From positions 620,001 to 684,000 of the forward strand of contig NZ_JAGXTP010000001.1 of assembly GCF_018334155.1 (NCBI RefSeq): a stretch of 64,000 nucleotides of DNA, in the 5' to 3' direction. How positions within the stretch are numbered: the stretch's first letter is position 1; every line of letters starts with the position of its first letter. The position numbers were made by a program, and so were the translations under genes. Under the pieces are notes generated by a model. It was not told where the DNA came from and did not search any database. It was given only the letters and a program-made list of their open reading frames with translations. Below are positions 39,860-48,111 of the stretch, in pieces. Source of the DNA: Devosia litorisediminis. GTDB lineage: Bacteria > Pseudomonadota > Alphaproteobacteria > Rhizobiales > Devosiaceae.

Positions 39860-40252
39860 CTAGCTGGGCTTGGCTTGAGTTCGATAATTCTTGAGTGCGG
39901 CTTCGATTACCTGATCGAGCAGGGCCGCGCCGGCCTTGGTGGTGTCCTGCTGGGCATTGGTGGAAGCCAGCGACAGGGCAAGAGCCTGCAGCGCATATGC
40001 GTGACGCCCCTTTTCTGCGTGGACTGAGCTATTGCCTTCGGCGTCAATCTGCTGGAGGAGGGCAATGATGTCGGCATCGGTCAGGGTCGATTTAAAACCG
40101 GCCCAGCTCTGGGTATCTCGAATGGTGCATAGACGATCGGCACCAGAGCCGAGCAGGAACATGGCTTCGCCGTCATCCATGCCAGCGGAGTGCAGGTCGG
40201 AAACGACGGCGGTCAGTTCGGCGAGTAGTTCGGTTTCAGCTTCGGTGGTCAT
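39860..40252 (-). CDS. Hypothetical urease-operon protein between ureB and ureC
   Basis: I do not recognise a domain in this acidic, Ala- and Leu-rich, probably helical 130-residue protein. It has no signal peptide or membrane segment. ATG 40252 has GGAG 6 bases upstream. It lies 60 bases after ureB and 23 before ureC, inside the structural operon. Small ORFs of unknown function are known between ure genes in rhizobia, so an accessory or assembly role is plausible but unproven. Confidence 0.75.
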   Translation of the reverse strand: MTTEAETELLAELTAVVSDLHSAGMDDGEAMFLLGSGADRLCTIRDTQSWAGFKSTLTDADIIALLQQIDAEGNSSVHAEKGRHAYALQALALSLASTNAQQDTTKAGAALLDQVIEAALKNYRTQAKPS

Positions 40253-40312
40253 GATTGGCTCCATGGGTCTGTTGCGCGCCCTTTTATGGGCATTTGCGGC
40301 ATCCGCACAGAG

Positions 40313-40621
40313 TTAGTCGAGCTTCCCCATAATTTGCTGTCGAAAGCCGAAAACGGCGCGATCTCCGCTCAGGGGGATCAGGCGAACTTCACGGGCCTGA
40401 CCAGGCTCGAAACGCACAGCGGTTCCTGCAGCGATGTCGAGCCGCATGCCGCGGGCCTTTTCACGATCAAAAGACAGCCCCGCATTGGCTTCAAAGAAGT
40501 GGTAGTGCGAGCCGATCTGTACTGGGCGGTCTCCGGTGTTGGAAACCTCCAAGGTGATCTGGGCTGCACCAACATTAAGTTCGATATCGCCCGGCTGGGT
40601 GATGATTTCGCCTGGGATCAT
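40313..40621 (-). CDS. ureB: Urease beta subunit
   Basis: The 102-residue UreB starts with [16 protein letters not shown] and contains [22 protein letters not shown], the family hallmark, then [18 protein letters not shown]. It packs against UreA and UreC in the trimeric urease. The separate ureA and ureB arrangement is the usual bacterial one. It lies 6 bases after ureA. Confidence 0.97.
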   Translation of the reverse strand: MIPGEIITQPGDIELNVGAAQITLEVSNTGDRPVQIGSHYHFFEANAGLSFDREKARGMRLDIAAGTAVRFEPGQAREVRLIPLSGDRAVFGFRQQIMGKLD

Positions 40622-40627
40622 GATGGC

Positions 40628-40930
40628 CTACCGGATGGGTTCGTGAACGGTGACGAGCTTGGTGCCGTCTGGGAAGGTCGCTTCGACCTGAATGTCGTGG
40701 ATCATCTCGGCTATGCCGTCCATGACCTGTGCCCGCGTGATGATGTGAGCGCCTGCTTCCATCAATTCCGCGACGGGACGGCCATCGCGGGCGCCCTCGA
40801 CAACGAAATCTGTGATTAGCGCAATTGCTTCTGGATGGTTGAGCTTGACGCCACGCTCGAGGCGTTTGCGGGCCACTATGGCAGCCATGGCGATCAGCAG
40901 TTTGTCTTTTTCACGCGGTGTCAGGTTCAT
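40628..40930 (-). CDS. ureA: Urease gamma subunit
   Basis: The 100-residue UreA begins [20 protein letters not shown] and continues with [14 protein letters not shown] and the C-terminal [18 protein letters not shown], all characteristic. It is a structural subunit without catalytic residues. It follows ureD by 8 bases. Confidence 0.97.
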   Translation of the reverse strand: MNLTPREKDKLLIAMAAIVARKRLERGVKLNHPEAIALITDFVVEGARDGRPVAELMEAGAHIITRAQVMDGIAEMIHDIQVEATFPDGTKLVTVHEPIR

Positions 40931-40938
40931 GGCGGGTC

Positions 40939-41796
40939 CTATAGATGCCAGAGGCGAGGCAATGTGCCGGCGCCAGAGAGCTCAGCCAGAATTGGAACGA
41001 TCAGGCGCCGTAGCGCAAGACCTGTTTGAGCCAAAGCGCGCACAACTAGGCGTTCCCCATTCGCGCTGGCGGCAATACGACCATCCGTAGGGAGGACTTC
41101 GCGCAGGCGCGCCAAGGCGATCGCACCGGCGTCGGCATTGGGCGCGACATGCAGCACAGTGGCAAAAGCCCGCTTACCGGCCAGTAGCGACAGTCCAGCG
41201 CGTTCCGCAACAGTGCCGTCCAAGCGGGTGGCTTCAGCGTGGAGCAGTCTGCCACTGCGTCGGACGCGCCAATTGTCGCGCAGCTGGGCATCAAGTGCTA
41301 GTTCACCCATTGCGTCGCGACCCAGAAGGATAGCTTCCACGGCAGTCAGGCTGGCGCCAGCGGCCAGATCGATATTGATGCGCCGGTCGAGCTGGCTGCT
41401 AGCGAACAAGATCGTTTCCTGTGGCAGCCAGTCGAGATGGGCATTCTTGCCGACATTGAGAGTAGTGCGGACGGTAGCGGGGCCGCCCAGCGATCGGTAG
41501 ATGCGTTCGCACGCCTGCGTGGTCAACACCGCTTTGCCATTGTCAGCGATATCCGCGGTCCAGTCCATCTGATCGCCGCCGGTCAGGCCTCCAGCGGTGT
41601 TGATCAACACTGCTTCGAGTGCATTGCTATGGGTGTGAGGCAGGCGGATCTTGGCGCAGCCATCCTGATAGAGACGATTGATACGGGTGACGTTGTCACC
41701 CTGTTTTGTGCTGAGGCGACCGGCGCCACGAGCACGTTGCATCGTATGATGAAAAACGTGATCAGGTGAAATGGATTGTGCAGCAACCAAACTCAT
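40939..41796 (-). CDS. ureD: Urease accessory protein UreD
   Basis: UreD (UreH) docks apo-urease and channels nickel in the UreDFG complex. The 285-residue protein has [12 protein letters not shown], the family hallmark, and [11 protein letters not shown], then [12 protein letters not shown] chose ATG 41796 with GGGGAA about 10 bases upstream; ATG 41814 would add six residues and lacks a clear site. It is the first gene of the leftward urease operon, divergent from a small secreted protein gene. Confidence 0.93.
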   Translation of the reverse strand: MSLVAAQSISPDHVFHHTMQRARGAGRLSTKQGDNVTRINRLYQDGCAKIRLPHTHSNALEAVLINTAGGLTGGDQMDWTADIADNGKAVLTTQACERIYRSLGGPATVRTTLNVGKNAHLDWLPQETILFASSQLDRRINIDLAAGASLTAVEAILLGRDAMGELALDAQLRDNWRVRRSGRLLHAEATRLDGTVAERAGLSLLAGKRAFATVLHVAPNADAGAIALARLREVLPTDGRIAASANGERLVVRALAQTGLALRRLIVPILAELSGAGTLPRLWHL

Positions 41797-41858
41797 ATCC
41801 GCGCATTTCCCCATCGAGCCAACGCTCTACGACCATAATAAATTAAAGGCTGATAGAT

Positions 41859-42176
41859 ATGCGTTTCACCAATATTATTTCCGCTGCTACTCTTGCTGTT
41901 GCTCTTGGCGTATCTGGCGCTGCTACGGCGGCTACACTTGTCGGCAACGTGACTGTTACTGACATTGATCTTCCTCGCGTTCAGGCAATGTGTGACCAGA
42001 TGGTCAGCGCTACTGCCGATGCTGTGGGCGAAGATCTCAGCGAGAACACTGCCAACGATGTCGCGTCCACCGACAGCGACGCCAAGGGCATCGATGATAT
42101 CACGCTTCAGGACTGCATCGACGCTGGCCTGCTGCCAGAAGACACCGAAGTTCCAGAAATTGAAGTGACGAACTAG
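41859..42176 (+). CDS. Small acidic secreted protein, unknown function
   Basis: This 105-residue protein has a clear signal peptide (MRFTNIISAATLAVALGVSG, cleavage near ATAA). The short mature part is very acidic, with many Asp and Glu and few basic residues, and has two cysteines. I do not recognise a family. It is divergent from ureD and convergent with urtE, with its own terminator at 42201-42220. An acid or metal-ion related periplasmic role is conceivable; nothing in the sequence proves it. Confidence 0.7.
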   Translation: MRFTNIISAATLAVALGVSGAATAATLVGNVTVTDIDLPRVQAMCDQMVSATADAVGEDLSENTANDVASTDSDAKGIDDITLQDCIDAGLLPEDTEVPEIEVTN

Positions 42177-42200
42177 TAGCGATACCATTGGTATTGTATG

Positions 42201-42220
42201 CGCCCGGCTTCGGCCGGGCG
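42201..42220 (+). terminator. Rho-independent terminator after the small secreted protein gene
   Basis: CGCCCGGC-TTCG-GCCGGGCG is a perfect 8-base stem with a UUCG tetraloop, followed by TTTCCTGTTT. It lies 24 bases after the stop codon. Confidence 0.8.
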
Positions 42221-42230
42221 TTTCCTGTTT

Positions 42231-42935
42231 CTAGACCATCAAATGGCGGCGGACATCGGGCAGATCGAGATCGCTGGCGGGGCCGGCGTGCTGGATTTCA
42301 CCGCGATCCATAACATAGATATCGTCGGCGATTTCCCGGCAGAAGTCGAGGAACTGCTCGACCAACAGAATGGTCATGCCTTTCTCGTCCCGCAGGAATT
42401 GAAGGGCCCGACCGATGTCCTTGATGATGGACGGCTGAATGCCTTCAGTCGGCTCGTCGAGCACCAGAACCTTGGGGCGGGTGACGAGTGCGCGGCCAAT
42501 GGCCAACTGCTGCTGTTGTCCTCCAGAGAGGTCGCCACCGCGCCGGCCCAGCATGGATTTGAGCACCGGAAATAGTTCGAAGATGTATTCAGGGATGTTA
42601 CGGTCAGAGCGTTTTAGACCCGCAAACCCAGTTTCAAGGTTCTCGCGTACCGTGAGCAGGGGAAATATCTCGCGTCCCTGAGGAACATAACCAATGCCCA
42701 TACGCGCCCGTTTGTAGGGCGGGGATTTGCGCAGGACGGCATCGCCGAAGCGGATGTCTCCAGCGGAGATATTGTGCACGCCGGTGACGGCGCGCAGTGT
42801 CGATGACTTGCCCACGCCATTGCGGCCCAGGACAGCGGTGATACGTCCCGGCTTGCACTCAATGGAAACAGATTTAAGCGCCTGCGCCGCGCCGTAGTGC
42901 AGGTCGATCGTGTCGATGGAAAGCGCGGTGCTCAT
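42231..42935 (-). CDS. urtE: Urea ABC importer ATPase UrtE
   Basis: The 234-residue LivF-type ATPase has Walker A (GRNGVGKSS), signature LSGGQQQQLAIGRAL and Walker B VLVLDEPTEGIQP. The GRNGVGK and EGIQPSII wording is typical of UrtE. With UrtD it drives urea uptake by UrtBC. It overlaps urtD by 4 bases and is the last gene of the urt operon. Confidence 0.95.
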   Translation of the reverse strand: MSTALSIDTIDLHYGAAQALKSVSIECKPGRITAVLGRNGVGKSSTLRAVTGVHNISAGDIRFGDAVLRKSPPYKRARMGIGYVPQGREIFPLLTVRENLETGFAGLKRSDRNIPEYIFELFPVLKSMLGRRGGDLSGGQQQQLAIGRALVTRPKVLVLDEPTEGIQPSIIKDIGRALQFLRDEKGMTILLVEQFLDFCREIADDIYVMDRGEIQHAGPASDLDLPDVRRHLMV

Positions 42936-43690
42936 CGTCCCAGATACCTCTCGATGACAACCGGATTGGCGCTGACCTGATCAAGTGTGCCCTCCGCCAG
43001 AACCGAGCCCTCGGCGAGGCATGTGACACGCGAGCCAAGCTCACGCACAAAGCTCATATCGTGTTCGACCACTACTACCGAGCGGGTTTTGGCAATTTCG
43101 CGCAGCAGTTTAGCCGTTTCGACGGTCTCGGCGTCCGTCATGCCCGCCACCGGTTCGTCGACCAGAAGCAGCTTGGGGTCCTGAGCCAACAGCATGCCAA
43201 TTTCGAGCCACTGTTTCTGGCCATGGCTAAGGTCGGCAGCCAGTTCATCCTTACGTGGGAGCAGGCGGACCGTTTCGAGAATTTCCGTGATGCGCGCAAT
43301 ATCGGGATCGTCAGCGCTGTAGAACAGTGTAGCAAAGACACCGCGGGGCTTTTTCAAGGCCATCTCGATATTGTCCCAGACTGTCTGGCTTTCGAATACC
43401 GTCGGTTTCTGAAACTTGCGACCAATGCCCAGATTGGCAATGGCGGCCTCGTCGAGCTTGGTCAGATCGGTGCGGCCGTCAAACAGTACCTGGCCATCAT
43501 CGGGGCGGGTCTTGCCGGTGATGATGTCCATCATAGTGGTCTTGCCCGCGCCATTAGGGCCGATTATCGCCAGCATTTCAGCGGGGTGGACGATGATGGA
43601 CAGATTGTTGATGGCCTTGAAGCCATCAAAGGCCACTGAGACGCCGTCGAGATAGAGCATGGTGTCAGAATTTTCGGCAGTTCCAGCCAT
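42932..43690 (-). CDS. urtD: Urea ABC importer ATPase UrtD
   Basis: The 252-residue LivG-type ATPase has Walker A GPNGAGKTT, signature LSHGQKQWLEIGMLL, where LSHGQ replaces LSGGQ as is usual in UrtD, and Walker B LLLVDEPVAGM. The start is ATG 43690 with GGAG upstream. It lies 3 bases after urtC. Confidence 0.95.
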   Translation of the reverse strand: MAGTAENSDTMLYLDGVSVAFDGFKAINNLSIIVHPAEMLAIIGPNGAGKTTMMDIITGKTRPDDGQVLFDGRTDLTKLDEAAIANLGIGRKFQKPTVFESQTVWDNIEMALKKPRGVFATLFYSADDPDIARITEILETVRLLPRKDELAADLSHGQKQWLEIGMLLAQDPKLLLVDEPVAGMTDAETVETAKLLREIAKTRSVVVVEHDMSFVRELGSRVTCLAEGSVLAEGTLDQVSANPVVIERYLGR

Positions 43691-43693
43691 GAC

Positions 43694-44869
43694 TTACTCC
43701 GCCGGCTTGGGTTCGGGGTCGACGCCAGCTTCGACCTGCATGGGGGTGGGTGCATCGCGGTCGTGCTGTTCGCGCTTGGTCGTGGCCGCGCGATATTGGC
43801 CGATCAGGCCGACAATACCCTTTGGTAGAAACAGCGTGGTGACGACAAACAGTGCGCCCAGGGCAAACAGCCAGTACTCGGGAAATGCACCGGTGAAATA
43901 GGATTTGCCGACATTGACCAGAATGCCGCCCAGGATGGGGCCGACAATGGTCCCGCGACCGCCCACGGCAGTCCAGATGACCACTTCAATGGAATTGGCA
44001 GGCTCGAATTCGGAAGGGTTGATGATGCCGACCTGGGGTACGTAAAGTGCCCCGGCAATGCCGGCGATGATCGCCGAAACGACAAAGGCGAAGAGTTTGA
44101 CGTATTCGACGCGATAGCCAAGGAAGCGGGTGCGGCTTTCTGCGTCACGCACGGCGACCATGACCTTGCCGAGCTTGGAATTGACGATCATTGAACAGAC
44201 CAGGACGGCAAGGGCCAGCGCAATTGCGGACGCCGCAAACAGCGCTGAGCGGGTGCCGGTATCCTGCACGGAGGCGCCCAGAATGTCCTTGAAATCGGTC
44301 AGGCCGTTATTGCCGCCGAAGCCCATATCGTTGCGGAAAAAGGCCAGCAGCAGGGCATAGGTCATGGCCTGGGTGATGATGGAAAGATAGACGCCGGTTA
44401 CGCGGCTGCGGAAGGCCAGAAAACCGAAGACAAAGGCGAGCAGGCCGGGGACCACGATAACCATCAGCATGGCGAACCAGAAATTGTCCATGCCGTACCA
44501 ATACCAGGGCAGCTCCTTCCAGTTCAGGAAGACCATGAAGTCAGGCAGGATCGGATTGGCATAGACGCCGCGGGTGCCGATCTGGCGCATCAGATACATG
44601 CCCATGGCGTAGCCGCCGATGGCAAAGAAGGCGCCGTGGCCCAGCGAGAGAATGCCGCAATAGCCCCAGACCAGATCCAGCGCGAGGGCCAGCATGGCAA
44701 AAGTCAGGTACTTGCCGAGCAGGGGAATGGCATAATTGGGCAGATGCAGCGGATGCCCGTCAGGTAGCACCAGATTTGACAGGGGCACCAGAATTGCTAC
44801 CAGCAGAAGAATGGCAACCAGCCAAATGGCCTTCTTGTCCAGAGCGCGGAACAGAGCCTGGGTAATCAT
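43694..44869 (-). CDS. urtC: Urea ABC importer permease UrtC
   Basis: The 391-residue LivM-type permease has about nine membrane segments and the typical GYCGILSLGHGAFFAIGGYAMG stretch near residue 75. The cytoplasmic end is charged. It overlaps urtB by 4 bases. Length and neighbours match UrtC rather than a branched-chain amino-acid permease. Confidence 0.94.
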   Translation of the reverse strand: MITQALFRALDKKAIWLVAILLLVAILVPLSNLVLPDGHPLHLPNYAIPLLGKYLTFAMLALALDLVWGYCGILSLGHGAFFAIGGYAMGMYLMRQIGTRGVYANPILPDFMVFLNWKELPWYWYGMDNFWFAMLMVIVVPGLLAFVFGFLAFRSRVTGVYLSIITQAMTYALLLAFFRNDMGFGGNNGLTDFKDILGASVQDTGTRSALFAASAIALALAVLVCSMIVNSKLGKVMVAVRDAESRTRFLGYRVEYVKLFAFVVSAIIAGIAGALYVPQVGIINPSEFEPANSIEVVIWTAVGGRGTIVGPILGGILVNVGKSYFTGAFPEYWLFALGALFVVTTLFLPKGIVGLIGQYRAATTKREQHDRDAPTPMQVEAGVDPEPKPAE

Positions 44870-46497
44870 GCTTCGACAGACCTTCCCTTGAGCGCGAAGA
44901 GCCCGCGGGGACGGCGCTGAATGAACAGGATGATGAGAACAAGAATGATGATCTTGCCCAGCACTGCGCCCGCATAGGGCTCAATGAACTTGTTGGCGAT
45001 ACCCAGCGTCAGCGCGCCGACAAAGGTGCCCCACAGATTGCCCACCCCGCCAAAGACCACAACCATGAAGCTGTCGATGATGTAGCCCTGACCCAGATTG
45101 GGCGAGACATTGCCGATCTGGCTGAGGGCTACGCCGGCCAGACCCGCTACGCCCGAGCCCAAACCAAAGGTCAGTGCATCGACCAGCGGCGTGCGGATGC
45201 CCATGGCCGAAGCCATGCGCCGGTTCTGGGTGACGGCCCGCATATGGAGGCCGATGGCTGTGTATTTGAGCACCAGCAAGAGGGCGGCGAAGACCATGGC
45301 GGCGAAAATCACGATGTAGAAGCGGTTCCAGGTGATGGCGAGGCCGCCCAGATCGAAGGAGCCTGACATCCAGGTCGGGTTGCCGACTTCGCGGATATTG
45401 GCGCTGAAAATGGTCTGCACGCCCTGCTGGATGATCAGCGACAGGCCCCAGGTGGCCAACAGAGTTTCAAGTGGACGGCCATAGAGAAAGCGAATGACAC
45501 CGCGTTCAATGATGATGCCGATCAGACCGGTGACGAGAAAGGCCAGGGGAAGGGCAATGGCCAGTGACCAGTCAAAAAGGCCAGGATAATTCTGGCGAAT
45601 TATCTCCTGCACCACAAATGTGGTGTAGGCGCCGAGCATGACCATTTCGCCATGGGCCATGTTGATAACGCCCATCACACCGAAGGTGATGGCCAGTCCA
45701 ATAGCCGCGAGCAGCAGTACCGAGCCCAGCGAGACACCAAACCAGACGTTTTGGGCAACATCCCACGCAGCCTGATCGCGGGCCAACCCTTCAAGGGCGG
45801 CGGCAATGGCGGGCTGCACTTCGGCTGGTGCGCCTGCTTGCGCGGTGGTCAGCATGTTGAGTGCGTCACGCCCGCCAATGGCGCGCACTGTCGGCACCGC
45901 GGCTTGCCAGTCCTCCAGCGTTGCGTTGGGCGATTTAAGAATGATGGCAGCCCGGGCCTGTCGCATGACACGCTCGATGTCTGTGCTGGTTTCGGCGGCG
46001 ATCGCGCTATCGAGCAGTTCGAGATTGTCGGGATCCGCATCGCGCAGGATGGACTGCGCAGCAGCGAGGCGGACATCATTTTTCTGGCTGAGCAGGGTCA
46101 TCTGACCGATGGCGGTGCGCAATGTGCGGCGCAGGCTGTTGTTGACCTTTACCTTGTCGAGCTTGACGTCCGCCAGGGTTGGCAGTTCTTCGCCGGTGAC
46201 CGGATCGGAGCGAACACCTTTGCCACCAGACTGCGCAGTGAAGACGGTCTTGCCGGTGGCTTCATCAACATAAAGTTCGCCTTCAAGCAGAACCCGAAGG
46301 ACCGGGACGGCTCGGGGATCACCACTGGCAACAAGCGCATCGATTGCGGTGGCGCGGTCTTTGAAGCTGCCCGGTGCCAAGGCATCGATCAGCGGTGTCA
46401 GCTCGGCGTCAGCGATCTGCGCCTGTGCACCTGATGAAATTCCAAGGGAAAGAACAAGGAAGAGCGCGATCGTCCGGAGTAATCTGATTGCGTTCAT
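44866..46497 (-). CDS. urtB: Urea ABC importer permease UrtB with N-terminal extension
   Basis: The 543-residue protein has a signal peptide (about 1-27), a soluble helical region of about 230 residues, and then a LivH-type membrane domain with GVMGVINMAHGEMVMLGAYT and RRMASAMGIRT. The soluble part contains VASGDPRAVPVLRVLLEGEL, which resembles HEAT-like repeats. UrtB proteins of this length are common in Proteobacteria, so the extension is a family trait, not a local fusion. ATG 46497 has GAGG upstream. Confidence 0.93.
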   Translation of the reverse strand: MNAIRLLRTIALFLVLSLGISSGAQAQIADAELTPLIDALAPGSFKDRATAIDALVASGDPRAVPVLRVLLEGELYVDEATGKTVFTAQSGGKGVRSDPVTGEELPTLADVKLDKVKVNNSLRRTLRTAIGQMTLLSQKNDVRLAAAQSILRDADPDNLELLDSAIAAETSTDIERVMRQARAAIILKSPNATLEDWQAAVPTVRAIGGRDALNMLTTAQAGAPAEVQPAIAAALEGLARDQAAWDVAQNVWFGVSLGSVLLLAAIGLAITFGVMGVINMAHGEMVMLGAYTTFVVQEIIRQNYPGLFDWSLAIALPLAFLVTGLIGIIIERGVIRFLYGRPLETLLATWGLSLIIQQGVQTIFSANIREVGNPTWMSGSFDLGGLAITWNRFYIVIFAAMVFAALLLVLKYTAIGLHMRAVTQNRRMASAMGIRTPLVDALTFGLGSGVAGLAGVALSQIGNVSPNLGQGYIIDSFMVVVFGGVGNLWGTFVGALTLGIANKFIEPYAGAVLGKIIILVLIILFIQRRPRGLFALKGRSVEA

Positions 46498-46529
46498 CGT
46501 TGGCCTCTGGCGTCTCGTTCGGGGGTGGA

Positions 46530-46552
46530 CGAGGGCGGTCAAGCCGCCCTCG
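46530..46552 (-). repeat. Stem-loop between urtA and urtB
   Basis: CGAGGGCGG / CCGCCCTCG forms a 9-base stem with a 5-base loop in the 76-base urtA-urtB gap. No T-run follows. It probably protects the urtA message so that binding protein is made in excess over the membrane parts. Confidence 0.6.
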
Positions 46553-46573
46553 CCAATGGTGTGGGACTGGCGG

Positions 46574-47872
46574 TTACATCGCCGTGGCGCCACACATCTC
46601 GGTTTCGGTGTTGTAGTTGCCGCACGAGATTGGTGCAGTCCAATCGGCTTCGATCATCTTGGATTCGGGTAGGAAGTCGGACCAGGCATCGCCGGGGACA
46701 AGTTCGCTTTCCGAGACGACTTCGAACTGGCCGTCAGCCTGAATTTCACCGATCAGAACAGGCTTGGTCAGGTGATGATTGGGCAGCATGGTAGCGATGC
46801 CACCGGTCAGGTTCGGGGTTTCCAGGCCAATGATGGAGTCCAGAACGGCATCGGTATCGGTGGTTCCGGCCTTTTCGACAGCCTGAACCCAGAGGTTAAA
46901 GCCGATGACGGTAGCTTCCATTGGGTCGTTGGTGACCTTGTCGGCATCGTTCATGAAGGTCTGCCAGGCAGAGATGAACTCTTCATTTTCAGGGGTGTCG
47001 ACGGACTGGAAGTAGTTCCAAGCTGCCAGATGGCCCACCAGTGGGGTGGTGTCGAATCCAGCGAGTTCTTCTTCGCCAACGGAGAAGGCCACGACCGGAA
47101 TGTCCTCGGCCTTGATGCCCTGATTGGCGAGTTCCTTGTAGAATGGCACGTTGGCGTCACCATTGATGGTGGAGACAACGGCAGTCTTCTTGCCGGTCGA
47201 GCCGAAGGTCTTGATGTCGGACACGATGGTCTGCCAATCGGAGTGACCGAATGGCGTGTAGTTGATCATAATATCTTCTTTGGCCACGCCCTTGTCCATG
47301 AGGTACTGCTCAAGGATCTTGTTGGTGGTCTGCGGATAGACGTAGTCAGTACCGGCCAGCACCCAGCGCTCCACGCCTTCGCTTTCCATCAGGTAGTCGA
47401 CAGCAGGGATTGCCTGCTGGTTGGGAGCGGCGCCGGTGTAGAATACGTTGCGCTGGCTCTCTTCGCCTTCGTACTGCACGGGGTAGAACAAGATCGAGTT
47501 CAGCTCTTCAAAGACGGGCAGAACCGATTTGCGCGATGATGACGTCCAGCAGCCGAACACGGCTGCAACGCCGTTCACTTCGATCAGTTCACGCGCCTTT
47601 TCGGCAAACAGCGGCCAGTCTGAGGCAGGATCAACGACGACGGCTTCAAGCTGCTTGCCCAGGAGGCCGCCCTTCTTGTTCTGCTCGTCGATCAAGAACA
47701 GCATGGTGTCCTTGAGCGTGGTCTCGGAGATCGCCATCGTGCCCGAAAGCGAATGCAGGACGCCGACCTTGATGGTCTCGTCCTGTGCGAATGCGGGAAC
47801 CGTGGCCGTCATGGAAAGGCTGCCGGCCATGGCCGCAGCAAGCAGAGCGCTCTTGGCGCCGAAGTTCTTCAT
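46574..47872 (-). CDS. urtA: Urea-binding periplasmic protein UrtA
   Basis: The 432-residue protein has a signal peptide ending near PAFAQ and then a LivJ-type binding fold beginning IKVGVLHSLSGTMAISE, which is the UrtA hallmark, and FGCWTSSSRKSVLPVFE. It binds urea, or short amides, for UrtBCDE. It is first in the leftward urt operon and divergent from the NCS1-fused sensor kinase. The 239-base gap between them holds an inverted repeat at 47963-47978. Confidence 0.96.
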   Translation of the reverse strand: MKNFGAKSALLAAAMAGSLSMTATVPAFAQDETIKVGVLHSLSGTMAISETTLKDTMLFLIDEQNKKGGLLGKQLEAVVVDPASDWPLFAEKARELIEVNGVAAVFGCWTSSSRKSVLPVFEELNSILFYPVQYEGEESQRNVFYTGAAPNQQAIPAVDYLMESEGVERWVLAGTDYVYPQTTNKILEQYLMDKGVAKEDIMINYTPFGHSDWQTIVSDIKTFGSTGKKTAVVSTINGDANVPFYKELANQGIKAEDIPVVAFSVGEEELAGFDTTPLVGHLAAWNYFQSVDTPENEEFISAWQTFMNDADKVTNDPMEATVIGFNLWVQAVEKAGTTDTDAVLDSIIGLETPNLTGGIATMLPNHHLTKPVLIGEIQADGQFEVVSESELVPGDAWSDFLPESKMIEADWTAPISCGNYNTETEMCGATAM

Positions 47873-47962
47873 GTGATCGTCCCTCTATGCAAATTGAGCC
47901 CCAAGCCACCAAGGGAGGCGCTTGTTGGGGGGACTGTGGGACAGTTTGTTAACGGGGCCCTA

Positions 47963-47978
47963 TACGTCGATTGACGTA
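47963..47978. promoter_or_regulatory. Inverted repeat in the urtA / sensor-kinase divergent region
   Basis: TACGTC-GATT-GACGTA is a perfect 6-base inverted repeat with a 4-base spacer, 91 bases from the urtA start and 134 from the kinase start. Its size suits a dimeric regulator such as the receiver-LuxR protein encoded downstream. No binding evidence is available from sequence. Confidence 0.45.
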
Positions 47979-48111
47979 GCTGCGGCTCTGGTGTCTGCGC
48001 ATTGGTCTCGCAAAAGGCTCAAAAACCTAGTGTTTCCAAGCAATACCGTGCTAACAAGCATGTGCCGATTTATTGTGCGGTCGACGAAACTGATTAACAA
48101 CTAGACGGTTC

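Noticed and set aside
38250..39863. Long open frame (537 codons) on the plus strand opposite ureC.
   Set aside because: It mirrors ureC codon by codon, has no ribosome site or known motif, and ureC is complete on the other strand; it is a high-GC shadow.
44866..46497. UrtB N-terminal soluble region considered as a novel fusion.
   Set aside because: UrtB proteins of about 540 residues with this extension are usual in Proteobacteria.
48039..48053. Sigma54-like sequence (TAGCACGGTATTGCT on the minus strand) upstream of urtA.
   Set aside because: The -24 element reads AG rather than GG and the distance to GC is 9 bases, not 10, so it is a poor match.
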